This document shows, piece after piece, positions 10,189 to 22,249 of a DNA stretch of 64,000 bases. The notes under the pieces are model-generated. The model did not search any database. It saw nothing but the letters and a program-made list of their open reading frames with translations, and was not told where the DNA came from. The stretch is from the NCBI GenBank assembly GCA_030847615.1, contig JAUMIR010000001.1, positions 159,685,001-159,749,000 on the forward strand. Direction: 5' to 3'. Position 1 is the first letter of the stretch. Each line of letters begins with the position of its first letter. The translations under genes were made by a program, and so were the position numbers. Source of the stretch: Gambelia wislizenii (taxonomy: Eukaryota; Chordata; Lepidosauria; Squamata; Crotaphytidae).

Positions 10189-13097
10189 ATTGACTCAAGT
10201 CCACATCACTGGACATAGATATCCTTTTTTGGAAAAGAAAAGGCATATCCTTTCTTTCCCAAGTACATATCAAATTTCTAGCTTGACTCAGGACATTTTT
10301 GGTGTTAAAGGATCAGATCTACCCCACTTATGACTCAAAGCTTGGAAAAGGTTGTTGTTGTTGTTGTTGTTGTTGTTTTTAAATACAGTACAACTCACAG
10401 AAATCTGGGGACTAAATTTTCCAAGCCATGTGATGATTCCAAGCCATTTGTTCCTTCCTGCTTGAAAGAAGCTGTAAATTGTGGAAGTCAGTGTAAACAA
10501 AGAACTGTTAATCTTGTAGCAGTAGATTTCCTTGGAAATCTGAGAAGCTGAGAATACTTTGCTTGTTGGATGGAAATGTTTTTGAATCCTTATCTTCCTT
10601 GCTTATGAGAATGGGAAATGAAGTCCTGAAATGGTAATTTGCATTTTGTTTGGTAGATGGCTGATAATAACGATACTATCACTATGGCCTTTTGGATGCC
10701 ACACATTGCTGCTGCAGAAGTTCGTTAAGATGTAAAACTGATACTGAAATGTGGCTTATTTCCTCTGAGCAAGGGTTGACATCAAGTACTATGCATTTTA
10801 TTGTAGTGGATTGAACTGTGAAGCAAAAAGGTTTACCAAAACAACAGTTCGAATACATGGCATTGGTTCCTTCATGGTTTATGCACCTGCCAAATTTAGC
10901 AATTGATATTCTGTTTATGCTTTAGAAAGCTGTAAATGTACTTTTGTTATCTTGACTAAAATACTTTTGAATCTTTCAGCACTAGGCTGTTCCTCCAACT
11001 CACCACTTCTGAAAGAGAATGAGTTTTCTCCCACTCTGTAGGATTGGGAATGTAGAGTTAGGCATCTGTACAGAAAGACGTAGGAATAGTCCTCCTCCTC
11101 CTCCTCCTCCTCCTCCCTTCTCCATTTTTCCCCTGGCATGGCAGCCCTGCCTACCATCTTGGTATCTGCAATATGGTGTTAGCCAGTTGTCCAAAGGAAC
11201 TGAATAAAATTTGGGGGTGGGGGTGGTTGTGTTTCGGCCATAGTGACATAGGCAGATTTTTATGGGTAAGGGAGGTGTTAAACTGAGGCTTATAAGCAAC
11301 CTGAGGCACCTATACAGTAAAGGATAACTTATTCCAGAGCCAGGGCAAAACACTGTGCAACTTAATCTACTTTCTCTTGCTTTTGCTCCTAGACTGGAAT
11401 GGTAGCACAGACACTCTAAGGATGTTTAGCCAAGAATTGAATGTAGATGAGGGGTGAGGACAAAGGATAAGGGAGAAAGAGAGAGGGGAAGGGAAGAAAT
11501 GTAGGTAGAAATTATGGGTGGGAGAGTAAAGATGGAGAAAGAGGACAGGACAGAGAGAGAGAGAGAGAGGCAGAGAGAGAGAAGAAAATAAGAAAATGTT
11601 TAGCCAGGAGTTGTGGGAAACAGAAGAGAAAGAGGATGACAAAGACACACAGACTAGGAAATGAGGGCATAGATTAGTGTAATCAGAAGTTGAGGGGGAG
11701 AAAGAGGATGGGGGTTAATGAGAAGATGTTTGGCCAGAAGTCGTAGGGCATGTGGAAAAGAAAGAGACAGAAATGATATCAAGAATTAAAAGAGAAAGGA
11801 ATCAAGGAGAGGGTCAAGACCCTGAGTTCTGGGAAACCTAACGCACTATCCTTGTTTTGCTTTTCTCAATATCCTTGTTTTGCCACCTTCAGATATGACT
11901 TTTGATGGGGTCATAAGAGCTGGTCTTCTCAATGGTGATACCTAGAATGTGGAATTTTCTCTTGAAAAAGGCTCACTTGACTCTTACCTTGTGAGTTTCA
12001 GAAGAGTGACAAACAGATTCTTCAGTGCTTCTAATCTGTTTTCATCTCCTGCTATTGTAATATTTTTATTTAAAAAAAACAGTTTTTTTAATGTCTCTCT
12101 TATGCCCCTGCATTGATAATTTAATTGATATATAGTCTTAGGACCAAAGATTCACTGTTCCTCCTTGAAAGGATTCCCTAGATGGATGGCTCCCCATTTT
12201 GAACTATGTGAGATAGGAACAGCTTGGAAAAGTTATTTTTGGACTTCAAATCCAGAATTCCCTTGTCAGTAGAATGAGTCATAAGAAGCATGATGAGGAG
12301 GGATGGATAACGTTCTTTAAACTTCTTTAAGTTAACTTATATTAGGATACAAATCCAATATTAGGCAATTCACTGATCCCCAGCTGGTCTTCCCCCTGTG
12401 CTTAAGTCTACATTGTTCAGGACACGTCCTGTTCAAGTTTGATTGTAAATTGTTGTCAACTGTTGCTACTGAAGTTCATGAGTACCAGAGAAGTTTAGGA
12501 GGCAGGTTGTGGTGGTGCTGGGGAGAAGGGAAGCAGCCACTAGGGACAATATTCAGGCAAGCTTCTCCTCCCCCTTTTCTACATAATTTTACACGAGCCC
12601 TGTAACTACAACAAAAGCAGTGGCAAATATTTCTGTTTTATGCATACATGGAAAGTGTTTGGGTTTCACACATCAAACAAACAATGTGTGTGAAGCAGCC
12701 CTGCAATGACTGGGAGAAATCTGGGCTCAGCAACACATATTGGGATGCATTATTACATCGATTTCTGTCCAGTTGATATTTCTGTGGTTAGCTTTGCAAC
12801 CATGGCAACGTGCTCTCTGTAAGAATTTATTTTTGTTTACAGAAGTATAAGGGACAGAGAAATGGAGAGAGAGGTTACAAATCACTTAGTTATTCAGCCA
12901 GAACATTTACGGTAGTTGAACAATGCTTGGGATTCCCACCTCCCTCCATAAATGAATGTCAGGAGGAATAAATGACTATCAGAAGCTCTTATTAAACATT
13001 ATTATCATGTAGAACTGATACAGTAGATATGGGGCATGGGTATTAATCTTTACTCCTAATCCATATCCATTTACTTCCCTCCAGTTGGATGGATGTC
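10189..13097. other. no gene; simple repeats and purine-rich DNA
   Basis: A (TTG)n run lies at 10347-10377 and a (CTC)n run at about 11089-11116. A long A/G-rich stretch lies at about 11420-11830, including (GA)n at 11552-11581. Open frames across these runs are low-complexity artefacts. I recognise no repeat family in the remainder. Confidence 0.6.
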
Positions 13098-13100
13098 TAT

Positions 13101-13681
13101 GGAGATTATCAGACACGTTAAAAACGGCGTTATAATGCTAGGAGATCACTAAAGGGCTTCCTTTTCAGATGATGTCATTCCTCACTTGTAATACACCCAT
13201 TCTGCTGCTGTTCTGCCAGCGCTGCTTTTTATTGACAGAAAAAGCTGACAATACACCCCCCATTCCATTCCTGTCATGGATGTTCCTGCGACTGAAAAGG
13301 TGTCCTGTTTCGCTGACGAAATCCCAGCGTCAATGGGAGGTCCCTGCCAGAACACTTCTTGGTGAGATTGGGACATCAAGGTAAGTGACACACTTTTTAA
13401 AAACTTCACTGATTTACTTGGAAGTGTGTTTCTGGTGTAACTTTTTCTCTTTTATTTTTCTTTTAAACTTTGAATTTCCCATACTTGTGTCTTCTCACGA
13501 GAACGGGTGGGATTTCACTCCAGGAAGTGAATGGAGCTCCATTCACTCCTGGGCTGCCCTGTGGACACTACTAAGGTAGGTCTGAAAAGTTTGGTTATTG
13601 TGGCAGGTCAGGGACTGGAGAAGGGTAGGAGAGGAGATTGTGGGACAGGAACGATTTTTTTGTTCCTGTCTGATAATCTCC
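13101..13681. mobile_element. MITE, GGAGATTATCAGA family, with TSD
   Basis: Best preserved ends of the family: GGAGATTATCAGACA at 13101 and its inverse at 13667-13681. A perfect TAT duplication lies at 13098-13100 and 13682-13684. The interior keeps the 'ctttttattgacagaaaaagc' hairpin core and adds about 250 bp not present in the two shorter copies. Confidence 0.8.
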
Positions 13682-13684
13682 TAT

Positions 13685-14413
13685 ATGGCTACATTTTTTT
13701 CTGACTGTAAGCTAGTTTTGCAGTCAAAATGAAAACATGAACTCTGGGTATGAGGAATGCTGACACAGTGTCCCTCATGCACATTAATCCTGTGGCTACA
13801 AATCCTTTCCTCAAAGACTCATGTATGTGCTAGGTGTAGAGTGTGAAAGAAATCCAAGAGTTGTGATATTAATGACCAAAGTGTTATGAATGCAGAGGTG
13901 CATTTTCAGTCTTCCCCCCACTGATAACATCATTTCTTCTGTTGCCAAAACATGCACTCACATTCTATGTGTGGGGCATTCATAATAGCAGTAATCTGTG
14001 CACCAACAACCTAGAAAACACACTGCCCAAGAGCCTGGAGGCCCTGCTGGTTCAGATTTTGCTTCAGGTCAGACAGTCTCTCTTCAGATATAATGGGAAG
14101 CTACATCTTCCTGCTACTCATACACCCACTCAATCTGCAGTTTTCCAAGCTGCCTCTCTCTCTTGCTTGCCTTATCTCACAATTTCTTCTTTTGTGTGGA
14201 AGAATGAAGCACCAGAATAATGCAATTCCAATTTTCACAGTTTTCTATGATGTCAAAACCTAGAGAACTGTTGTCTCTACAACCCCTAGTAAGCGAGAAG
14301 TTAGTATCAAAGAATAGTTTCAGCCATGGGTTATTCGTGAATTAAAGTTTAAATGAACTGTAGCTCCCTGTGTTTGAATATAACAGCAATTTATTTAAGA
14401 CCAGATGACAATG
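13685..14413. other. no gene recognised
   Basis: I see no family motifs here. A 92-codon open frame at 13942-14217 has no recognisable domain and ordinary composition, and is best treated as chance. Confidence 0.55.
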
Positions 14414-14670
14414 CCATACCCTCCAACTGTCAAGGTTTGGCAGAGACAGTCCCAATGAATCTTCTGCTGTCCCATTTTTCCTAGCTGTTTAAAAAATATC
14501 CCAGCTGTCTACTTCTGTCATTTTCCTCCTTTTCAATTGCAACTGAATTCAAAGTACAAATGTAGTTTGCACCCAATTAACTCAGCAGGTGCCCAAATTG
14601 CTGAAGCCCCTCCTGTGTGTTCTTCCTTAGTAATAACATTTGCCATTTTGGCCACACTTGATTTTGCTTT
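14414..14670. repeat. unnamed dispersed repeat, copy 1
   Basis: Aligns by eye to 49945-50250. Shared blocks are 'ggcag.gacagtcccaat', 'aaaatatccc', 'tgaattcaaagt.caaatgtagttt', 'acccaattaa' and 'ttccttagtaataacatttgccat.ttg.ccacact'. A short related piece is at 61293-61330. The family is not recognised; it has no coding potential. Confidence 0.6.
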
Positions 14671-14676
14671 TTCACT

Positions 14677-14740
14677 GAATCATAGAGTTGGAAGAGACCA
14701 CAAGGGCCATCCAGTCCAACCCCCTGCCATGCAGGAACCA
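14677..14740 (-). repeat. CR1 3' end fragment
   Basis: The last 60 or so bases of a CR1 on the minus strand, ending 'ccaactctatgattc' at 14677. It is nearly identical to the 3' end at 7690-7745. The remainder of the LINE is absent (typical 5' truncation). Confidence 0.85.
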
Positions 14741-14744
14741 CAAT

Positions 14745-16300
14745 TTTGTTTAGAGAGACCAATTCAATGGGGAAACAATCCTTCAAGAAGCTTCTCCAAA
14801 CCAGTACAGGTGTTCAGTCCTTATTATAGCTTTTATATGATAGCTTTTTATATGATAGCTTTTCCCTCAGATGTTTCTGTTACCCTAGTTGCCATTTTTA
14901 ATATTTATATATTCAGTTTTGCATCTACAGCAAGGAAACACACAGCCTGCTAGTGCTTGCGTTTCCTAATCCCTGATGAGAGGAGTGTCTCTGTCTTGCT
15001 TCAGGGTTACCTGTCTGAAATACCGTTCAACTATTTTGTTGTATTCCACCCACTATCCCTCTGCTGTGACCCTGAGTCTTCACATGAACTGTGCAGTGAA
15101 CTGCTTAATGTGAGCATTATATTGATTATGGTTGGGGTTAGATATTGTTAATGGCCTATTGCTATGTCTTGTGCTCATTTAAAAGTTTGATTTGTTTTAA
15201 AAGACCTATAATTGAGTTGCTAATGTTATATTACTATGTATTGTCATTGTTTTTGTTCTGGAAACTGCTGTGACCACAATGAATTGTAAAAATTGTACTC
15301 CCGGTGAACCCCTTATTAAACCAAATATAAAAATAAGAAAAATGGAGAACAAAGAGAAGCACTGGGAAGACAGGTAAGAGGAACAGCTTAGTTAAAGATT
15401 ACAGCAGTTAAATGTCACCAGCAGTCCAGACTGTCCCAAAGCCTCTGCTTGGTTAGCCCCACTGGGTGAAACTGAGATCTGGAGTCAAGCTACTACGGTG
15501 ATATTTTAAAAGGGCAGCAAGACTGAGCTCCTAGGTAACACGTTTAAAGTTCCATTCCATACAGTGCTCAAAGGGACTTACATGGGCACAGTCTATTCTA
15601 TCCTCTCACCTTGGAATAGGCAATGTTTTCATGCTGTGGTCTCATTTCTGACTTCCAAAGCAAGTCACTAGCTTTCCAAGCAAGCACTTCACCTGAATAT
15701 TCTAACTCCACATTCTAACCAATTCACTCTTTTCTAAATATACCTGGCATCTTTCACCCTCCTATCTCTTCATTTATTATTAACCTCCTCTTCCTCACAC
15801 CTTTTCATAATATTTGCAAGTTCCTTCTTCTCACCCTGTCATCTTCAAACTCTCTCTCTTTTGTAGGTGTAACCAAATAACTGGTCTTATCAGAATAGTG
15901 CTCTTGTATCTATGCTAGCTATTTTTGTACTACTACATAAATAATTACACTAAATGCTGGTGTGTTGCCTATTTTCCCCATTAGAAACTACCATTTTTGC
16001 TGTACCCCGTGACCATCAATTAAAGGGCTAAACTCCAGAGACTAGGACACGGAGCAATGGGCTCAAACTTCAGGAAAAGAGATTCCACCCAAACATTTGG
16101 AAGAACCTCCGACAGCAAGAGCCGTTCGGCCAGATGGGTCCTGATTTTCACCTGTGAAATTCTGGAGGGTATCCAATGCTCTAAGAAACTTCATACAACC
16201 TTGAAAGAGGAGTGGTGAAGAAGGGTGAACGTAAGCTAAAAGTTTGTTATACATGGCTTATTTACATAATGGCAAGATTTCTTGTGCCAGCTACATTAGG
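14745..16300. other. no gene recognised
   Basis: No coding region or named family was identified. Short ORFs (for example 14957-15148) lack motifs. Confidence 0.55.
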
Positions 16301-16304
16301 TCAA

Positions 16305-16400
16305 TGTATGTTTATTGATTGATTCAGAGTTTTATATCACGTTCTATTTAAAAATCCCAAGGTGGTTTGCAATAAAAGTAAGATCAAATAAAACTAATTG
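16305..16400 (-). repeat. LINE 3' UTR fragment
   Basis: On the minus strand it ends 'aaccaccttgggatttttaaatagaacgtgatataaaactctgaatcaatcaat'-like. The 'ccaccttgggatt' block and tetranucleotide tail are typical of L2/CR1-type 3' ends in reptiles. No coding sequence. Confidence 0.5.
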
Positions 16401-16520
16401 TCTTGGCATGTGAAACCCTGTGTGAACACTGGCTCATGACTGAATGGAAAGGAATAATAAACTATTCTCCAAAATTTCTCATTTTTGTTGAGATAGTAAA
16501 CTAGGAGAAAACATCAACTG

Positions 16521-16895
16521 CAGTGGTTCTTAACCTTTTCTTTATCAGGGACCCCCTTTAAATATCTTTTGTTGCTGCAGACCCCCAATTTAGCTCACGA
16601 TTTTAAACAAACAACAAGAACAATACAATTACACCATCCATTAAACCTTCTTTCAGTGGCACTGGAGAGTGAGGGAAGACTTTTCTCCTGCTTCTTCCTG
16701 CAAGTTTGTGGCTGCAGTGGATTAAATGGCAACCCGCAGGCCAAGCCAGCCAGCCAGCCTTTGCCTTGGCTCCTGTCATGGGCCACTCCACTGCAAGGAG
16801 GAGGTGGACCAAGCAACTTTCAAAGCCTTTGCGGACCCACTGTGAGGATATCGCGGAGCCCTGGGGGTCCATGGACCCCAGGTTAAGAACAACTG
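16521..16895. mobile_element. hAT-like MITE
   Basis: Ends CAGTGGTTCTTAACCTTTTC and, reversed, CAGTTGTTCTTAACCTGGGG, the hAT/Charlie-type pattern. The 8-bp flanks ATCAACTG (16513-16520) and ATCTATTG (16896-16903) agree at six positions. Internal blocks such as 'gggacccccttta' and 'gggggtccatggacccc' match the copy at 51492-51867 in reverse orientation. The open frames here are by-products. Confidence 0.85.
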
Positions 16896-17221
16896 ATCTA
16901 TTGAAATGGGGTTTTTTTACTTCTGAAAAGGTTTTTTTTACAGAAAAATATACAATTTTATACAGAAATTGTATTCTGCACAATTCCATTTTTTTGAAAA
17001 AAACCCTCTTATGAATTTCCCCCCAAAAGTCCCCAAATGCAAAAAGTAATTGGAAAATACTCAAAAACGCTTCTAATTCTGACTAGAAGGAGACTATTGA
17101 TATCTTTTTCTTCTTGAATACAAGAATGAAATAAATGAAGATTTACATCCCTTACTGGATAGTGATTTGAACTTCCTTCTTGGTTCATAGCCCATATTTT
17201 TAATCACTGCCCTAGATGTGG

Positions 17222-18217
17222 ACTAAACTATCTAGTCCGTGAGCTGCTCTTCGCTGATGATGCTGCCCTTGTTGTCCACACAGAAGCAGCTCTGCAGTGC
17301 CTAACATCCTGCTTCGCAACAGCTGCAGAGCTGTTTGGGCTGGAAGTCAACCTGAAGAAAATGGAAGTTCTTTACCAGCCTCCACCACAGGACGAACACC
17401 ACCATCCCCACATTGCTGTCAGCAAATCTGTGCTTAAGTCCATTCAGCAGTTCACCTACAAAGAGATCGATCACAGAATAGAAAAGGCATATAGCGCATT
17501 TGGAAGACTTTACAAAAGAGTCTGGAGTAACAAACACCTGAGGCAAAGCACAAAAATCAGTGTGTATAGAGCCATTGTACTGTCTATTCTCCTTTATGGG
17601 TCTGAAACATGGGTCACCTATCGCCAATACTTACGACTCCTCGAACGCTTTCATCAGCACTGTATACTCACAATCCTAAATATCCACTGGACTGACTATG
17701 TGATGAATGTTGCTGTCCTTGAGCAAGCAGGGATCACCAGCATTGAGGCCATGATATTGAGAACACAGCTGCGCTGAGCAGGGCACATTTCTAGGATGAA
17801 GGACCATCGCCTACCAAAAATAGTACTTCACGGTGAACTCACCACGGGTCAGTGTAAGAGGGGCGCTCCAAAAACGGGATACAAGGACTCCTTGAAACAA
17901 CATCTCAGGCTCAGCCAAACTGATCACCAACAATGGTGATCACCAACAATGATCCGCCCTGGCCTCACATCAGGAGGTATGGAGACACACTATCCATGCA
18001 GCCTTATTTGAGAACTCAAGCCGAACAAGTCTTGAAGAGAAATGACAACGCAGAAAGAATCACAATCTGGAAACATCACCCAAGGAGACCTTCTGCTGTG
18101 CTTTCTGCAACCAGACTTGTGTATCTCGAATTGGCCTTTTTAGTCATCAGCATGCTTGCAGAAAGTGCGGGATGAGTCCTTCCTGAATCTTCGTTTGTGA
18201 AGAAAAGTCAGAGAGAG
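17222..18217 (+). mobile_element. 5'-truncated APE-type LINE, copy 1
   Basis: Encodes the end of a reverse transcriptase. The FADD catalytic box is intact near 17252-17266 and is followed by the KTKISVYRAIVLSILLYGSETW-type block (ISVYRAIVLSILLYGSETW at about 17558-17614). Stops and shifts follow, and a C-terminal zinc-finger-like segment is partly preserved near 18100-18175. An AGATGTGG duplication lies at 17214-17221 and 18218-18225. The 3' end is a (GA)n tail. The clade (RTE-, Ingi/Vingi-like or other) is not resolved. Copies 2 and 3 are at 38473 and 45566. Confidence 0.85.
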
Positions 18218-18373
18218 AGATGTGGTTATAGATCCTGTTCCTCAAAAGTGACATCAATTTTGTTACCCAAGATGCTGTGGGCTGTTGTCAAGGGAGACAC
18301 AAAGTCCTCCTTGAAGTCCATCATCTTCAGTTTGGATAAGAGCTTGAAAGTGGGCCCTTTCACAGTTGACAAA

Positions 18374-21300
18374 TTTCTTGTTGTTGTTGTTAACTGCCAT
18401 AAAGCCGATTGTGACTTATGGTGACCCTATGACTGAGAGACCTCCAAGTCACCCTGTCATCAGTAATCCTGCTCAGGTCCTGCAGACTCAGGGCTGTGGT
18501 TTCCTTGATTGAGTCTATCTATCTGTCTGTAATGCAGCCTTCCTCTTTACCTTCTGTCTTACCCAGCATTATTGTCTTTGCTAATGAATCATTCTTCTCA
18601 TGATATGTCAAAAGTACAACACTCTCAGTTTAGTCATCTGTCTTCTAGGGAAAGTTCAGGCTCAATTTGCACTAGGAGCCATTTATTTGTCTTTTTAGCA
18701 GTCCATGGTATTTGTAGAACTCTTCTCCAGCACCACCTCTCAAATGAGTGGATTTTTTTTCCCCTACCAGCTTTTTCCACTGTTCAGCTCTCACAACCAA
18801 ACATAGAAATTGGAAATATGAATGGCATGGAAATCCTGACTATAGTATTCAGTGATAGATCTTTACACTTGAGGATCTTGTCTAGTTCCTTCACAGCTGC
18901 CCTAGGCTTCTTCTTGATTGTAGTCTCTACTCTGATTAATGACTGAGCCAAGATATGGAAAATCTTGAACTATTCCAATATTTTCCTCATCTAAGGGCCT
19001 GTCTAAATGAGGCAAAAAACCCCACCCCTGATTTCTCTGTAGTAACAGCAAATCACAGCAGCTGCAATTTGTCTTTGTGGTTTTTTGGCCCCAAAAAGCT
19101 TCACATGCCTGCCAGTCAAGAAGGTGGCCATGAATGAATTACTTGCATTTTAACTTCCCTGAATTTGCCGCCAGCATTTTTTTAAAAAAATAAATGATAA
19201 AAAAGAATAAAAGAAATAATAAAAAAATTACCATGTGTGATAGAGTGATATTTCACCTTTACTAAAAAGAAAAAAAATGTTTTATTGCCTTAGCACTTAT
19301 TCTCTACATGGCAGCTCTGGACGCTTGCCTTGTTAACAAGCCTCACCCCCAGCACTTTTCTGGCCAATCAGATTTCCACATCTGCTCATATGGCAAAGTG
19401 ATTAAAAGTGAATCACTTGTCCAATGAGCATGAATGCGCATTCCCCTCGCTGTTTTTAAAAAACTCCAAGAAAAGCTGCAAAGGCTTTTCTTTCAGAGTT
19501 TTTGACGTTTTTGGCCGCCTCCTTCTGAATACGGTGTAATTATGTGGGATCACATTAAGACAGGTAGGAATCTCCTCGCATTCTGTGAGGAGTATTTTCT
19601 CCATTTAGACAGCCCCTACTTTAATATTATGTAAATCATCTGTGGTCATTATTTTTGTTTTCTTAATGTTCAGTTATAAACCTCCCATTGAACTTTCTTT
19701 GTTGACTTTCTTCAGTAATCATTCCAAGTGTTAGCTATTTTTTGCTAGTAGTATGATGTCATCTGAATATCTTATATTGTTGATGTTCCCTCCTCCAATT
19801 TTCATGTCTCTTTTCTCCCAGTCTAATCCTGCTTTTGGTATGATACATTCGGCATACAGGTTAAACAGTTCAGGTGATAAAATGCAGACTTGCCTGACAA
19901 CCTAGAAAACATTCTCTTTCTTTGTATTCTATCCTGACAGTAACTTCTTGCCCTGAATACAGGCTATGCATCAATTTTATTGTTATGGGTGTGCCATAAC
20001 AATAAAATATTATGGCACACCCATTTCTTTAAGAGAGATCCATAGTTTTTCATGATCTAGGCGATCAAAGACTTTGCTATAATCTATAAAGCGTAGGTGA
20101 TTTTCTCCTGAAATTCTGTGGTGCACTTCATCATCCAACATATGTTTCCATATGATCCCTAGTGCCTCTTCCTCTTCTGAACCCAGCTTGGACATCTGGC
20201 ATTCCATATATGGTAAAAGTTTTTGTTGTAGAATTTTGAGCATAACTTTGCTTGCCTAGGAAATTAGTATAATGGTTCTGTGGTTACGGCAATCCCTACT
20301 GTCCCCATTTTTGGGGAATGGAATGTATCTTGAGCATTTCCAATCTGTCGACCATCATTTTAATTTTCATATTTGTAGATAGATTTTAGTTAGAATTAGA
20401 GCAGATTCTGTCTCTGTAGCCTGAAGCAGCTCTGGTGGTATGCCATCTGTCTTGGTGATTTATTTCTCCCAAGTGCTATGAATGCCCCTTCCACTTTACT
20501 TTCTAAAACTGGAAGTTCATCTTCAAGTGGTTCTTCCTTGCATGAATCTGTTATCCTTTCTTCTATTTTAACTACTTCTTCAGTGTAGTGTTTCCATCAT
20601 CTTTTTCTTTCTACTTGGTCATGTAATATGTTCTCCTGCTGGTTGCAGAACACCCCACTCATGATTTAAATTTCCCTTTTGATTTCTTGGATCTTGTGGA
20701 AGAGGTCTCTTGTTCTTCCTTTTTTTATCATCTATTACTCTGCATTGATTATTGCAGTAGTTCCCCTGGTCCCTGCAGATAAGTCATTCAACAGTGGCAT
20801 TCAGGATTCTGACCCTATTTCTGACACACTTCTGCTTTTTGTCTGTCTTTAACTGCTTGAAGGTTTTCAGCTGTCACCCATTAAGGCTTCTCTTTCTTTT
20901 TGACCATAGATAATGTCTTTCTTGCATTCCTCCCTGACAGTGTCCTTGGCTTCAGTCCAGAGTTCTTCTGTCTCCCAGTTAATTAGGCTTAATATTGCAT
21001 ATCAATTTTTTACATTATCTTTAAATTCTACAGGGATGTTCTTCAGGTTGTATTTTGGCATGGTGGTTGGTTTAGTGTTCTTCTTTAGCTTTACTCTAAT
21101 TTGTGATATCAGCAGTTCATGGTCTATGCCACAATATGCTCCTGGTCTTGTTTTTGCAGAGAGCATGGAGCTTCTCCATCTTATGCTTCTAATTATGTAG
21201 TATATTTGATTTCTATATTAGCCATCAGGTCATGTCCATCTGTGTAATTTTATGTCAAATGTCCCATTCCCATTCCTGTTCACTTTATCTCGCTCAACCC

Positions 21301-21665
21301 AAGTATTCCAATGTTTATATGTTCCATTTCTTGTTTTACTATGTCTAGATTCCCCTTATTCATGCTTCTCACATTCCATGTTCGTATAATATGTGTTATG
21401 GATTTTCAGACTTTCCTTTCACCTCTAAGCATGTCAACAGCTGAATGTCCTTTCAGCTTGAGTCCAGTTGTGTCATTAGTCACAGCACTACTCATAGTTG
21501 CCCTCTGCTGAGTGCCATCCAACCTGGGAGTTTCATCTTATCCCTTGTTTCATTTTGGATGTTTCATCATAGGGTTTTCATAGTGAAAGACATTGAAAGG
21601 GAGGTTTAACAGTGCCTCCTTATGTGCAGTACTATTATGTATGGTATCACCACTGTTGTCTCTGA
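18374..21665 (-). mobile_element. BovB/RTE LINE, degraded, near full length
   Basis: On the minus strand the order is: 5' region (about 21640-21480), endonuclease start (RTWNVRSMNKGNLDIVKQEM, about 21400-21340, then ILGLSEIKW), a long decayed middle, reverse transcriptase block FIDYSKVFDRLDHEKLWISL (about 20090-20020), then 'LYAECIIPKAGLDWEKRD' and 'NNIRYSDDIILLAKN' (about 19870-19740), and a 3' end with a CAACAACAA tail at 18374-18390. These blocks match the BovB/RTE family. Many stops and shifts show it is inactive. A Harbinger-like MITE splits it at 18994-19615. Confidence 0.88.
18994..19615. mobile_element. Harbinger-like MITE inside BovB
   Basis: Ends GGGCCTGTCTAAATGAGG on the left and, reversed, GGGGCTGTCTAAATGGAG on the right. 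CTA flanks both sides (18991-18993, 19616-19618), and the BovB sequence rejoins across it. The right third is homologous to the left third of 58557-59195, which explains matching open frames there. Confidence 0.8.
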
Positions 21666-21867
21666 AAGATCCTCTCCCCTTGTCTCCCCCCTACAACAAA
21701 TGCTGGTGCCCCAGTAGCTGTTTGGCACCATTAGTCTGACTCCCCAGTAAAAGCCTGTCTGACATGGGAGACCCTTTCAGCAGCACTGCTACCATCAGCA
21801 TAGCCTCTTGCCTCAGAGGAGCATGCAATCCCACCACTGCAGAAAGGTACTGCCATTGGTGGGAGTA

Positions 21868-22070
21868 CATAAATATAGCACTATAATTCCATTTGAAAGG
21901 CAATGTTTCTGTGCTATGGAATTCTGGGATTTGCAGTTTAGGGAGGGGCATTTAGAATCTTCAGTCAGAGAGTTCCTCTAATGCCTTACCAAGCTACAAA
22001 CCACACAGTTCCATAGGATGCAGTGATGGCAGTTCAAGTTGAACCATACAGCAATAATTGTGTAATATGA
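21868..22070. mobile_element. palindromic MITE, 'ctacaaatcccaggattcc' family
   Basis: Two arms face each other around about 21965. The left arm includes 'tgctatggaattctgggatttgcagttta'-type sequence, and the right arm is its decayed inverse. Related copies are at 25876, 33163, 36000/44472, 55505, 60370 and 61589. Confidence 0.65.
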
Positions 22071-22249
22071 AAGAGTCCTGGGTGAGGAACTGAGGAGACA
22101 TTGACCTCAGTTCTCTCTTTTTAAAGGAATTATATTGCTTTAATGCTGTATTTTATTTTATTCTATTTTTTTTATTTTTTATTTGTGTGTGTGTGTATTT
22201 TTGCACATCACCCTGGTATACTTATAGTGGATAGGGAGGTGTAAAAATG

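Noticed and set aside
10915..11353. Frames rich in Glu or Pro near 11.1 kb
   Set aside because: They run through a (CTC)n microsatellite.
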